This document shows positions 1 to 12,317 of a DNA stretch of 64,000 bases, in pieces; the first letter of the stretch is position 1; every line of letters starts with the position of its first letter. The notes beneath the pieces are model-generated. The model was not told the origin of the DNA and did not search any database. It saw only the letters and a list, made by a program, of their open reading frames with translations. This stretch comes from Polytrichum commune (Eukaryota > Streptophyta > Polytrichopsida > Polytrichales > Polytrichaceae). The position numbers and the translations under genes are program-made. The stretch covers positions 23,374,001 to 23,438,000 of the forward strand of contig OX485803.1 in the NCBI GenBank assembly GCA_950295325.1, read 5' to 3'.

Positions 1-725
1 AAGCAATGAGATTTGTAAGTATATTGCTTGATTTTAGCAAAAATAAAATGTATACAGGGGTATTTTAATAAGGGGCATGCACGCACGTGATGCTTGGTTT
101 TAATGAATAGTGCACTCCCTGAGACCATTTATGACAAGAAGCAACATACTTTGCCCCTCAACCACGATTCTTAAACCGGTGTTAGATTTATATTTGAGTT
201 TGTGGCTTTGATCAATGATGTAGTGTCCCTCATTTACACCAACCATTAGTTGACGTCATCTCTCTCTTTTGAGATCATCAAGGGTCCACTCACGAACCAT
301 ATTTGCACATACCTCTCACCACCGAAAAGAGCTGAGTGCAAATAATCATTGTGCCAAGTAGCCCAAATATAACAACCTCCAAGTCCTTTGTCCTTTTTCT
401 TCTTCTAAAGCTCTTTTCATGGGAATGGCTTGAGGATGCATGGATCATGTGAGGGCTCTTTGCATGTGAGGGTTTTGTCATTCCGAACCCCTCCGAGACA
501 TCACTCTACTTCCACGCCATCAAATTTCCAACCCTTGCACTTTATGTCTTCTTGATACCCAAATAGAGAAAGTAGAAAAGAAAACAAGCATTAATCATGT
601 TGCCAATGTGAATTTGAGCCCATTGGTTCGTCCTTGTTCAAGAGTCCCCTTGATACACGAAGAGATATATTGCTTACCTCACGGTAGGTGGACCTTAGAT
701 TATACACAATTGTTAAGTGAAGATA

Positions 726-728
<3 letters not shown>

Positions 729-756
<28 letters not shown>
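729..756. repeat. (TA)n microsatellite
   Basis: Uninterrupted TA dinucleotide run in intergenic DNA. Confidence 0.9.
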
Positions 757-894
757 GCATAAATGGACACCCAATTTCTTTCATTTGGGCCATGTCATAG
801 CTTCATCCCTTCTTGGTCTAGATCAATACATTGTGTGAATTCACTAGAGGAAATCGTGTCGAAATCAACCATGTGCCATGATGTTGGTAGTGGC

Positions 895-1370
895 CATGTC
901 CACTTAATATTCACCAAGTAGCATTCAACAACCACCCAACACCCATCTAGTAGCAGTTACGATCCATCCAACATACACCAAGCAACATCCACGGCTCACC
1001 CAACAACAAGCCGGTAGCATCCACAATCTACCCAACATCCATTAGGCAACACCTATGCATGAGCTCCGCAAACCTGAATCACCGCCCATGATGGGGTGGA
1101 GAGGTGCACTCCAAACTCAATACATCCACCCTTTATTTTTGGTGTATTTGGCATTTGGTATGCATCGCCCATAATGAAAACACTCACCCTCGCATCATTG
1201 TATGTTACTAAAACATTAAACACCGCCATAAGACCAACCCTTTTAACTTGGCCATCAAGACTACACCCGATATTGCACAAATTGGCTACCGGTGACCATT
1301 TCCACTACAATTTCAACTACCCTACATGGTTCATTTAGACATGATTTCATGCAGTGATTGGCTTCACATT
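895..1370 (+). repeat. Dispersed repeat, copy 1 of 2 (inverted relative to 62830-63260)
   Basis: This block, rich in CCAACA and CATCCA, is followed by sequence containing CACTCCAAACTCAAT, GGTGTATTTGGCATTT and CCCTACATGGTTCATTT. The same order of landmarks is found on the opposite strand at about 62830-63260. The short ORFs here, at 1053-1280 on the minus strand and 1096-1338 on the plus strand, are by-products of the repeat. No transposase or RT motif is seen, so the class is unknown. Confidence 0.75.
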
Positions 1371-2649
1371 TTGGAATGCCTTGACTCCTCATGTAAAGCG
1401 GACCTAAGTTAAGTTAAGTAGCAATGACATGGTTTCCACTCACTACCGAAAACATACCCTTTCATCCTACTTTCTAAGGGTACTATATTTTCGATGAACA
1501 TTCAACATCTGAGGTTACAAACTATTGATTAGAATTAATGGTTACCGGATACCAATTAAGTGTTTGCTCCCTGCAAAAGGTGAAGTAAGTTTACATCTAA
1601 TGTTATTGCCCTTGAGGACATGGTCAAGGATGTTCTACAAACAAACACTCTCTTCATTGCAGTTTTCAAAGTCCATAATTATTCTTTTAATACCCTCCCC
1701 ACACCTATTGGTGGGCACAACCAACGGATAGCTCCCACTGGTATGGGGGGCTTTTCTATTGTTTTTAGGCATGAATAAATGTGATGTATGCAAGTTTCAA
1801 TTGTTTGTTGGCTAAGTTTGGATGTAACTTATTCCAACTATGCTATCCACATATTCTTACAAGAGATGATGACAATTGAATGTTTTAAAGTAATAACAAA
1901 GAGCAAGGTGGAAATGGAACATTGTGGGGAACATGAAATCCACTCCCACCTTGTTCTTTATTGGCTCAGTCTGTAGGATAGAGACTATGCATCAACTTCT
2001 ATGTTTCAAAAGCAAATTTCCTAACCACTTTGCATTCACACTTGGACGTTACTTGTTCATGTTATTTTTGGTTCAGTTTATTTAATGTGGAGGTTAACTA
2101 TAGTTATATATATCTAGTTAACTATAGTTGCTCCCTAAAATGTACTGAAAAAATCTAGTTAACTATAGTTATTTTGGCAGTTGTTAATTATTTATTTGAA
2201 AATTTTCGGGTGATAAATAAGTAGCTTCAGTCCTTGACCCACATTTGAGAAGAATGTGCACAAAATCCAAGAAAGATTTGGTTATAAGTATAGTAAATAG
2301 CCGTGAACTAGCATGAGCAAAATGGACAACTATAATTGTAATCTTTCATAATAAAGGACAGAGCCTCACGGTTCCACCGTTTTCTTGTTATCGAGACTCT
2401 CTAGGGAACAAAATGTGAGGAAACGATGATCTACCACGTGCACCTATCATGATTATGCATCATTTATGTAGCGTAATACCGCAACACTATAATATTACTA
2501 TTACATAACACTAGTAACACTTACAATACTAGAACATTGAGAATTACAAAAATACAAACAACACAAACAAAAACGTGCAAACAAACGAACAAACAAAAAT
2601 AGGTACTACACCACACTAGAGGTGAACCAACTTAAGGTGAACTATTAAA
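1371..2649. other. Intergenic AT-rich DNA, no gene seen
   Basis: No coding exon, RNA gene or complete mobile element was recognised. The motif TAGTTAACTATAGTT occurs several times around 2090-2175 as a short local palindromic repeat. The ORFs at 1525-1731 and 1788-1976 show no recognisable protein family. Confidence 0.5.
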
Positions 2650-3316
2650 AGAAGGCTAAAAACGAATACATGGGAGGGCCGTGAGAACTACATACCTACC
2701 GTGCCTTGAGGAAAGGAAAAAAGGAAAGGAAAGGAAAGGAAAGGAAAGGACGTTAGCATGCAGCCCAAGGCTCGGTGCTTCGCAATTGCCTCAATTGTTG
2801 GTAAGTCGGGACTCGCGTTTCCTCGGTCTTCCTTCGCACCTCGCTGCAGATCATGCTCGCCATGGCCTCCTCGTCCTCCTGCAAACCCTAGATCTGGACT
2901 GCTCTCGCACCGACCACAACTCCCGCCTTCTGTCTGCAGGCTCGCGGAGCTTCTGCGAATTCGCACGCCTTCAGCATTGCGCCCCGGGCGACCCAAGTCT
3001 CGCTCAACATGGTAATGTATCGGGGCAACTAGGTAGATGCCTTCGTCGGCGAATGACAATGCGTGCCGTGTTCGAATCCTCGTAGGCTCGCGGCGGGGGA
3101 AGGCTTGTGGAGGAGCGGAGGACGAGGGTGTCGAGTTCCTGCGGAGGTTGGGAGAGCGATCTTGTGGACGACTCGAATTTGGAGGCCAGGGGAACAGGAG
3201 GGTGAATGGTTTGAGCGAGTGTGTGTGTGTGGTGGGGGGGCGGATTCCGGAGGAGGTTAGTTGTCAATAGAGGAGGAAGGAGGAGGAGGAGAGAGGAAGA
3301 GGAGGAACAGCGTGCA
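2650..3316 (+). promoter_or_regulatory. Probable promoter and 5' leader of the IST1-like gene
   Basis: Base composition changes sharply from AT-rich to GC/CpG-rich at about 2750, and purine-rich GGA tracts run up to the first coding exon at 3317. A (GGAAA)n pentanucleotide run lies at 2709-2750. A strong donor-like GTAAGT occurs at 2803 in the leader, so a 5'-UTR intron is possible. The transcription start and TATA box cannot be placed with confidence. Confidence 0.5.
2709..2750. repeat. (GGAAA)n pentanucleotide repeat
   Basis: A GGAAA purine repeat just upstream of the CpG-rich 5' region of the IST1-like gene. Confidence 0.85.
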
Positions 3317-4400
3317 ATGAATTTCTCCTTTGGAAAGGGCTTTAAAGCCTCTCAATGGTGAGACTTACCTCTGTTTGTTCGTTTGGTGTTTTTGGTAAGG
3401 TTGCACAAAGGGGTTTGGGGAATCGATGACACTACTGGAGCGGGAAGGGAACGGGAAGGAAAGGGAAGGAATATAGCTGGACCACAAGTGTCGTTGCAAT
3501 GATCTGCGTGATTCCGATTTCCAGGCATAAAAAAGGCTTGAAAGCCTCGCAATGGTGAGACTTATGTATCTGTAGTTCGGTCTTCTTTTGTGGTCCTCTT
3601 GTTTCACGGTGGAGTAGCAAGCTGTTCACTGGCACTGTTAGTTGTCAGGGGGGGGGGGGAGGAATGAGGAACAGCGTGCAATGAATTCATCCTTTGGAAA
3701 GGGCCTCCAAGCCTCACAATGATGAGACATACCTCCGTTCGGTGTCTTTGTTTTTGTTGAAAAGGATTCTGAGGAATCGATACACTACCGGCAAGGGTAA
3801 GGATTGCAGCTGGACATCAGGTGTCATTGCAATGATCCGCTCGTTTCCGCATTCCAGGCTCGAAGGCTTTAAATCCTCGTAATGGTGAGAGTTATGTATC
3901 TGTTGTTCAGTCTTCTGTTTTGGTCCTCTTGTCTTACGGTGGGATAGCAATCTGTTCACTGGCGCGGCTAGTTATTAATAAGGAGGAAGGAGGAACAGCG
4001 TGCAATGAATTTCTCCTTTGGAAAGGGCCTCGAAGCCTCACAATGTTGAGGCATACTTCCTTGAATGGGAGTTTGAGAAATTGATACGAAGGATTGTGTA
4101 GCCAATAACGTAGCTGGATCTCAGGTGTTGTTATTGCCATGATCTGCTTGTATCCACATTCCAGTCTTAAAAGGCCTTAAAGCCTGGCAATGGCGGGACT
4201 TGTATATCTGCTTGGAGTTCTTTTAGATCCTCCTGTCTCACGATGGGAATGCAATCTGTGCACTGGCACGGCGAGAGCATTGTGTAGCGTAAATCGGCCA
4301 GGCGTGTCGTTGGACCTCGGGTGTTGGTTCAAGGATCTGCTTTTCCTGCGTGGAAGTTACGTTGAGCTGCATTTCAGGCTTTAGATGGATTGCAAGCAGA
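3245..4400 (+). repeat. Tandem array of first-exon copies (3 full A+B units, 1 degenerate)
   Basis: Three successive units of about 325-365 bp each hold two related half-units. Half A begins GGAACAGCGTGCAATGAATT, with ATG at 3317, 3681 and 4005. Half B begins near TTGCAATGATC, with ATG at 3499, 3832 and 4139. Both halves end with a core like AAAGCCTCNCAATG followed by the splice-donor position. Shared spacer sequence, for example CTGTTCACTGGC and GGTCCTCTTGT, follows each B half. A fourth, strongly decayed B-like copy lies at about 4310-4400. Only A1 (3317-3357) and B1 (3499-3554) have both an open frame and a GT donor. A2 has an AT donor, A3 a TT donor, B2 an in-frame stop, and B3 a frame lesion plus a GC donor. 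Confidence 0.88.
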
Positions 4401-7400
4401 TATCTGGAGTATGTTGTCGAGCTCTTGATAGATATCACGAAATAAAAAGAAAGGCATTTACTCTGAGACCTAGTCCTGCATTCCTTCTGTGCATGTTGTC
4501 AAGGAGGTGATCATGTTGAAGGAGCCTAGTTTATAGATTGAGTAAGTTGCAATTTTAGTTTAGAACTGTGAGTTTGACATGTTCTGAATATTCCCGTTGA
4601 GAGGCCTCTTCGATTGCACGACTGGCTTAGAGCAATACGGTGCCGAAGAGTTACTGTGTTTGTCAGGGTTTTGTCAGGGTTTTTGATCGAGCATAGAGAA
4701 CATAGCGATATCCATGAATTTTACCATGAGTGATGTAGTTGCATGGTGCTATTCGTGGCAGGTCTATAATTGTCTTGCATGAACTTCAGATACATCAAAA
4801 TTTGTGCAAGGGATTTTTAATGTTGACTGTCCTTCAATTTGGTGTCTCATCTGAGGAGTTTTGTTTTGTGTGCTACTTTTCCAGTGTTTGTTGAGCTGCA
4901 AGTACAGGATAACAGAGTAATAAGATATCTTGGTCAGAGGTGAACGGTGACTGAGTTCTGGCAACATCCTGAACGTCACTTTTTCTTTCCAGAGTTGAGC
5001 ATCTTGTTTTGCAACTTGCAAGTATGTTGGTGAATTCTCAAGCATCGTCCAGGAGCTGGCATAATTGGAGTCTCATCAGCAAGCCTGCATCATTGAATTG
5101 GAATGTGCCAGTCTGGTTTGACAGTCTATTGTGGGAAATATCATTTCTTACAGAAACTCCACTCAACAGTGGACGAAAGGATCTTCTTTCCTTTTTAGAA
5201 GTCTATGTCTGTTCAGCACGTGCAGCTGCATTGTTTGCCCATGAACTGATATTTGAAAACAATTTACTGCTTAATTTGTTTGCAGTAAAACTGATCTGCG
5301 ACTCGCCATTGCACGAATTAAGCTACTTCGAAACAAGCGAGATTTGAATGTGAAAGCTCTGAAGAAGGATATTGCCCAGTTGCTGATGGGTGGGAATGAG
5401 AGCAGTGCCCAACTTCGGGTACTTACTCCACTCTTTTACTTATTATATATGCAGTGAAAGAGAGTTTTCTAAGTTTATTTATTTAAACTGATCAATTGAA
5501 CAATTGTAATTAGTTGTATCAATTTTATCATGGTTTTAATTGCAGCAAGCAGCTTGGGTTGGGAATTAATTGATGTGAATATTCTTTTAAAGCTGATGTG
5601 AGGAGCTTATGAAGGTGTCCTACTGCTCTGGATATCCTTTGGTTAAATATATTGTAATCACCTGAGCACCTATTTATGCTCTACACGACATTTGAGATCG
5701 AGTGATTTGTAAGGTTAACCATTAACTCCTGTATTTTTAGTATTTAATTGGAGAGGTACTTCCTTCACTGAAGATTGCTCCACCTAGCTTGTATCAGCTT
5801 TGGTCAGTAGTTTGTTTGACCTGTTTGGGAATTCATCTGGTAACCCTGGGTTGGTTTGGCCTATGCAGGTGGAGCATGTCATCAGGGAACAGAGCTTGAT
5901 TGAAGCATATGATGCACTTGAAATATTCGCTGAACTTGTTGTTGTTCGCCTCCCAGTAATTGTGTCCCAGAAGTAATTGACCCATCCATTACCAAATTAC
6001 TGAAACTCTGTTTGCAAAGTCATCTAAGATAAATCTGCACTGTACTCTTGATTTGTTTCAGAGACTGTTTTGAAAGGTTGAATGTAACTTATCCTCCTTT
6101 GGCTCATCTGTTGTTGGTCTTTGGTGTGATTGGCAGGTTTTGCTCTGCAGACCTAAAAGAAGCTGTTGCAAGCTTGATTTTTGCTGCTCCAAGATGTGCT
6201 GACTTACCTGAACTTGCTCGGGTGCGCACTCAGTTTCAGGCAAAATATGGCAAAGAGTTTATTGCCGCAGCTGCAGAGCTGCGTGCAGACTGTGGAGTGA
6301 ATCGACGAGTAAGTCCAGATTCACTTAAATCCAACTTTGATGAATCTAATATGAGGAGGATTAAGAGTTACCTCAAGTATGTGTGTCCAGGGATTTTGAA
6401 AGTAGGCCTAAACAGTTTTGCAAATGTAGGCATCCATCGCCAATCTACACCGTTTATCTTGCAATGCAGATGTGAAGAAGTTGGCTATCGACCTGAATGT
6501 CAACTGTACAGAGTTTGCATGTATGAAGCTTGGAATATGGTTGATACTACAGGTAATAGAGAAGCTTTCAGCAAAACGACCTTCAGGGCAAACCAAGTTG
6601 CAGCTGATGAAGGATGTAGCAGTCGAATTCAATATTGAGTGGGATTCATCTGTTATTGAGAAAGAGCTCACCACAGCCCCTGCAGATTTGCTTGTAAGTG
6701 TGGAAACTTCGTCTACAGCCATACTATGTATGATAGACGCTCTAAGAGTGTTGAATTGTTTGTTCTAGATGTGAATACAATTTTGACAGTTCCTTCACCT
6801 ATTGCAATTGAGCTTTCTTAAATACTTGCAAGTATGGTATCCACCTATGGATCTTCTGTTGGTGCAGTCTATTGTGGTGTTTGCTGAAGGTGATACTATT
6901 TCCTTGTGGTGCTGCAGGAGGGGCCCAGTCGATTCACTTGTGCACCTGAAGCAGACCTGAAGGAGTTTCCTTCTGTTCCTACTCAAAGTATAAAAACTCC
7001 CAGCTCTATGAAACCACCTTCTGTGCTGGATAAGCCTATTCCATATGTTCACACTCAGGGGCCACCACCTAGTGAGAAGTATGATTCACCTTTGGGGCGT
7101 AGTGACCTCCCTCCCAACCAGCCAGACTCTGATAGTTTCCCCCCTCAAGTTTCTAAATTGGTAAATGAGAAACCTCAGGAACGTGGTAGGCGCCATTCCC
7201 TGGGGTCTGTGGGGGATCTGAATCCAGAGAGAAGGGATCTTGACAACGAAAGAAAGGCAAGGCGTGAGTCTGATGTATTTCCTGCTAAAGCATCACAAGG
7301 GTGGGATCAAAGAGCTAGCGGTATTACAGGAGAAGTGCGTGGTCGAGCACCATCTCGAGATGCACCAACTCGACCAGCACCATCTCTACATGCAAATAGA

Positions 7401-10346
7401 GCTTCAACCGATTTGGACAAGCCAGTGTCCGCCACAAATGTAGGAGTGCACTTTAACAATAATGCAAAAAACTTGCAGTCTAGTGAGGGTCATAAAGGTA
7501 GGAATACACCAGCACCTGTTCATAACCCAAAAGAGTATGAGTCTGATGAATATACCTCTCTTTCTGATGGTGACTTCAATATGGCCCCTTCTGTTTCTAA
7601 AGCTGTAAGCAAAGCTGGATTGGAAGACATTTCAGAAAGTGAGGACTCTGAGGAAGAGGATAGTCGCCCTGTAAAGAAAGAAATGGCTCAGCAGACTAGT
7701 TCTCGAAGGCGACAATCGAACAATAGAGCTATTAACCGGCAACAGAGTGATTTAATTATGTCATCTGAATCTGATGACAGTGGTCCATATGAGGGTTCTC
7801 AGGGTAGGGGTTCTAGGTTGCATCTACCTAAAGACAACTTAAAGAATGGTTCTCGACGCCCTCTCAATTCTGAGAAGGAAGAGGCTGCACAAGGTAGTTC
7901 CAGAATGGGTACCAATGGAAGAAATACTGTATCTTATGTCCAGAGTCCCTCCAAGAGTGACTACAGGCAGAGCCAAAAGGGGTTTGCAGAGCAGGCAGAA
8001 CCAGATGTTGAAGAGTACAGCCCCAGGAGGGTTAACCTTCAAAGAAACACTGAGCCCCAATTTGATGGCAAATATAAGCGTGACCACAGGCAGCGCCAAA
8101 AACAGGAGTTTGCAGAGCTGGAGCATGACGTAGATGTTGAGGAGTCTACGTCCAGAAGGGGTAGCAATGGAAGAAAAATGGGTCTTCAAACTGAGACCCG
8201 TCACAAGGGTCTTAGGAGGCAAAGCCAAATGTATGATGATGATGATGAAGAATTTGTAGAGCAGGTGCATGAACCAGATGCCTTCCAGCAAAAGGTTTCA
8301 CGAAAGAAGGGTTCTGGACAGACAAAGTTAAGATCCTCAGCTGATGGCTTTAGTCGGAGCAACTTGCGTAGCCCTCCTGTCTCTGATGATGAAATACGTA
8401 GGGAGGGCTCTCAAAGGAAAGGTTTTACGTACGCTAGGACTGATAATAATGTATATAATAGGGTTCAACCTTCTCACTTTCATGATTCTGAAGAAGAGAT
8501 CATTGATGAGGTTTCTCGCAGAAAGAGTTATGGGAAGGTAAGGTCTAAAGATGATCTATATCGGACTAATGGTTCGCATGCATCACATGACAAAGAAACA
8601 TTCAAGGGAGAAGGGTCTCAAGGTCGATCTAGTGGCAGGAGGTCAAGGACTACAGCAGAGGAATATCACAAGACTTTCTCTGGTAAGTCCTATAATTCTG
8701 ATGATTTGGATGAGGTTCATGAGGGGGCCTCTCAGCGGGGCAAGGCATCCCATGCTAAAGGAACGATTGGAAAAGTTAAGCCTGTGCATGATGGATATCA
8801 TGACCAAGATCAAACTTCATTCAATAGTAAGGCTCGTGGAAAACCCAAATCTTCACATCAGGAATCTGAGAGAGTTAGAGGCTTCAGCAATCATCGTCGT
8901 GAGAGTGAGTTGAGCAGTTCATCGGGTTATGAGAGTCCAGGATATTCCAAAGGTAGCAAAGGTGCAGCAAAGGTCACGAATCTGCAACCAGAGGAGCATG
9001 GAAGGTATGAGAATGTGTCCCATGGAAGTGAGGATGATGCGATCCTTCCTCCCTATGGTAGTACAAAGGCAGGAGGATCATATGGTTCTAAATATGACCA
9101 CAGTGAGATGTCCTCTGTGCATGAGGAGGGTAATATTCCACAAGGAATGCCCAAGCTCCGCTCTCAAGTAGATGACTTTCAAAATATCAACCCTGGCAGG
9201 GCACGGGGTTACGAAGATTACCCCCCGACTTCTGGAGATGGAGGTTCTCAGAGGGGTGCTGGCAGAGTAAAAACATCCTATCTTGATGGTGGGAGGGACA
9301 GGAGTTTATTCAATGAACCAGAGGAAGATACCGCAGAGCAACTGCGGGAGGGAAGCAGGAATTTGAGGCTCAACTCAAGTCATACCCGAGGCCAACGATA
9401 TGGGAGGGGGAACCCTGACCCTGATGGACCCAAGTTTGATGATGAGCTGGAAGGTTTTGAAGACATTTTCATCTCAAAACCAAAGACGAAGAAGTATCAG
9501 AGCAGTGAAAACAATGGGTTGTATGGTAGTGAGAGCACCTCTGGGAAGCGCATGAGCTTGCCAGGTGGTCTGTCTTACGAGAAAACAAAGCTCCAGCAGC
9601 CAAACAAGGTGAGAGGAGATGTTGATGTGTATGAAGATTTTCCTTCCATTGTGGACCGGCGGAATGTGCGGCGCTATACTGTTGGAGGAGAAGAACTCCG
9701 TGCAGACGTAAACAGAGAGAGCGGCCATGAACTCAGCAAAACCAGGGCTGCGGTATCATTAAGAGCTTATGAAGAGGACTCTCAAGCAGGGGAAAACTTC
9801 GAGGATTCATTGCAAGCGAAGAAGCTCGAAAGTAAGAACTTCCTTAAACCCCGCCCAAGGGCTCGAGATCCTCCTTATGTGGCCAGTGAGAGGCGTGATG
9901 ATTCTGTTGAGAGGGACCGACAAGGAAAATCCAGCAACGCCTCACGATACAGCTACAACAATGATGATGAGGACGTTCTTCCTCGGACACCAAATCTCGG
10001 TAAGTTGAGGGTTGGGAGACAACCCAGTTCTGTGGATGCATCAGGTTATGAGGATGCATCACCTGGTGGTGGCCGGCCTATGCGGGCCTCTCGAGGTGAA
10101 AAGTCTCAGAAGTCGGTGGATTCGCCTCGTAGATCTGAACTCGTGCCACCACCATCAAACCGTGTAAGGTCTAACCTAGCACACACCAAAGCTCCTTCAG
10201 ACTCATGGGCTCAGCAGAAGGTAACTTTGCCGGATCCTCGCAGGACCGTGTCAGCTGCCAAGGAAGACATACCTGACAAACCCAAGATTGTGAAAGTGCC
10301 TGATCTGGCCAATTTTTATGCCACGGTGCAGAAAGGAAGAGGCTAG
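3317..10346 (+). CDS. IST1-like protein (regulator of Vps4/ESCRT-III), 1339 aa, 6 coding exons
   Basis: Exons: 3317-3357, 5286-5418, 5869-5972, 6137-6308, 6553-6693 and 6918-10346. All phases close and the stop is TAG at 10344. Residues about 12-176 form the IST1 domain. Recognisable pieces are CKTDLRLAIARIKLLRNKR, VEHVIREQ, ADLKEAVASLIFAAPRC, AKYGKEF and VIEKLSAKRPSGQTKL, each matching the plant IST1 family in order and spacing. IST1 proteins bind ESCRT-III and regulate the Vps4 ATPase at multivesicular bodies; that role is inferred from family. Residues 198-1339, nearly all in the last exon, are predicted to be disordered and rich in Ser, Arg, Gly and Asp/Glu. They carry degenerate SRR-type and acidic repeats, for example around 7960-8320. 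The start chosen is A1, the copy with an intact GTGAGA donor that gives the family-like MNFSFGKGFKASQ. Intron 1 is 1928 bp and contains the exon array. Plants have several IST1-like paralogs, so no symbol is given. Confidence 0.9.
3499..3554 (+). CDS. Candidate alternative first coding exon (B1) of the IST1-like gene
   Basis: ATG at 3499 opens 18 codons and ends in phase 2 before an intact GTGAGA donor at 3555, the same phase as exon A1. Spliced to 5286 it would give an N-terminus MICVIPISRHKKGLKASQ followed by CKTDLRLA. The last residues, GLKASQ, match the GFKASQ of A1. This is an inference from frame and splice sites only; whether it is transcribed is not visible. Confidence 0.5.
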
Positions 10347-12317
10347 CTGCATACATTTGTATAGTAAAACCTATTACAGTTCGTTCCCCTTTTAATACAT
10401 TTCTATGACCTTGGGAGTTTTTTCCTTCTTTTCTTGGTGCAATTGAGTTCGCTAATTAGTGATATGTTTTTACTTGTGCATAATTCAGATCTCCATTCAA
10501 AAGTTGAGATACCAATAGCCCCCCATATTGCCCGCGGGTCCGGACAACTGCTCTGCATCAAACATCAACGTGTTTGATTAGCCCCCAGAGATGTGATGTC
10601 TCAGCAGGAAGTCCTCATCCTTCCTGGGTTCATTGAAGTTCGAAGGATTTAGACAGTCACCAAGCTTGCAAATCAAAGCTTTGAGGAAATAAAGTACCAC
10701 TGTGACATCTTCACATTAAGTGTCCATGTTTGGTTGGCGTTTTGGCTCAGTTTCAGTATTTTAAAATCGCCTCCACATTCTCTTTGTGATGAAGGCTTCT
10801 TCTTCCCTTGATGTATCTTTTCGCTTCCTGTGTTCCGTTCACTAAATGCTAATGTGTTTGCTAATGCATGTCTTGCAGCATCTTGAAGCGTTCTTTAAAA
10901 TTGTGATCCTACACATTCACTTAAGTTGTATCGTGTATTGTGATATTAATCATTTCATTGGCAACTCTACCTATTGAAACTCTATTCACTTAGCAAAAGG
11001 GTAAAAAAGAAGGGGTCTATGTCATAACAAAGGTGCCTCAGTCACATTTCTCAAGTGCAAAGGAGAAGTCCTCTTGAGAAAAGTTGCTCCCTTATATGCA
11101 TGCACACATGACACAACCACCTTCCATACTCAAGCGAGTGTTGTAGTGCCTAGCCTACTTGGAATTCATTTCCTTACTTGCTTCATGCACCTATCCATGA
11201 GTCGGTTCAAAAGTTTACTTGCAAGGGGCACTTCCTTCATGTGGTTCACATGTTTAATAAACCGATGACCAATGAAAGAAAACCTATCTCACTTCGATCT
11301 CGATCTGCCTATTATATTTATACCTTGAGTATAACTTTATATTTTTTCTTTGGAGTCTTTTGGAGAAACTCACAAAACTAACTTAAGGCGGGTGTACTAT
11401 TCTAAGGAACAATCAATGACAGATTGCATTTTGTTCTTGTCTCCAAAGTCCCAATGGGGCTTGGATAACATTTAATACCTAATTACCTACTAAGAATGAA
11501 TAAATCTTATGTGTTTCCACTTTATATGTATAGTACCATGTTCTAGTATATGTACCACTTTGAACAACTGGTTAAATTTGTACCACTTCAATCTATAGTT
11601 TAGTTTAGAACAATTTCAATATGTATATCATTGGTTCTCCATATTCTGCTCCAAGCTATTTTAATCAAACATGTATCCAACCAAAAGCTCTATGCAATTG
11701 TTTACAAGGTTTCTATACTTGGGGGTCACCCCTTAAAGGTCTAAGGAGCTTGACGTACAACCTATGCACACAACTTTCATGAGCGAGGACTATATTTTAT
11801 GAACATCATAGTTTACATATATGGGCACTATGTCATTCAAACTTGGTAGGCATGTAACCAATTCAAGCTAGCGGGGCTAGTATGTCAACCCAACTAATTG
11901 AATAATGTTATGATGAAATATGCAGGGTCAAATTCATGTTTTTGTGTATGGGGAAGCCAAGATATATATAGGGTCTATCGGTGGATGCTTAGAAGTTAGA
12001 GGTTAAGGGTTTAACTAAAAGAAGTCATCATCACCATCATTTTAGCAACTCAATCTGCAAATGTATAACATGCATTTATAACATGCCCACGCTAGGACCA
12101 ATAATTGGTCCACAACAGTGAGAGAATTTCCATTTTGATAGTGAATAGGTGAAAGTTCACTATATTACATCCAGTGAGGTTATTGAGAGTGGGACAAAGA
12201 ATCCTTACTGATAACAATAAATTTTGAAAAGAGATGATAGACATTCCCATTTAAGAGGGACTCCTTATGTTACCAAGGAGCACCAACTGGCCCTAGTGTG
12301 GCCATGACATTATAGTT
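10347..12317. other. 3' UTR of the IST1-like gene, then intergenic DNA
   Basis: The first few hundred bases after the stop are likely 3' UTR. An AATAAA-type hexamer occurs near 10690, but an AATACA near 10395 could also serve. From about 10900 the sequence is AT-rich, with only short ORFs that match no family I know. Confidence 0.45.

Noticed and set aside
2758-3015. 85-codon ORF in the CpG-rich leader as the first exon of the IST1-like gene
   Set aside because: It can be joined in frame to 5286 through a GT at 3014, but the N-terminus has no family similarity, while exon 3317-3357 fits the family in length and sequence.
5009-5347. 112-codon ORF overlapping exon 2 of the IST1-like gene
   Set aside because: It is in a different frame from the conserved KTDLRLAIARIKLL and crosses a strong acceptor at 5285.
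6058-6079. Extra 15-nt microexon in the IST1-like gene
   Set aside because: Splice sites allow it in frame, but direct joining of 5972 to 6137 gives the exact family length (SQKFCSADLKEA), so the simpler model was kept.
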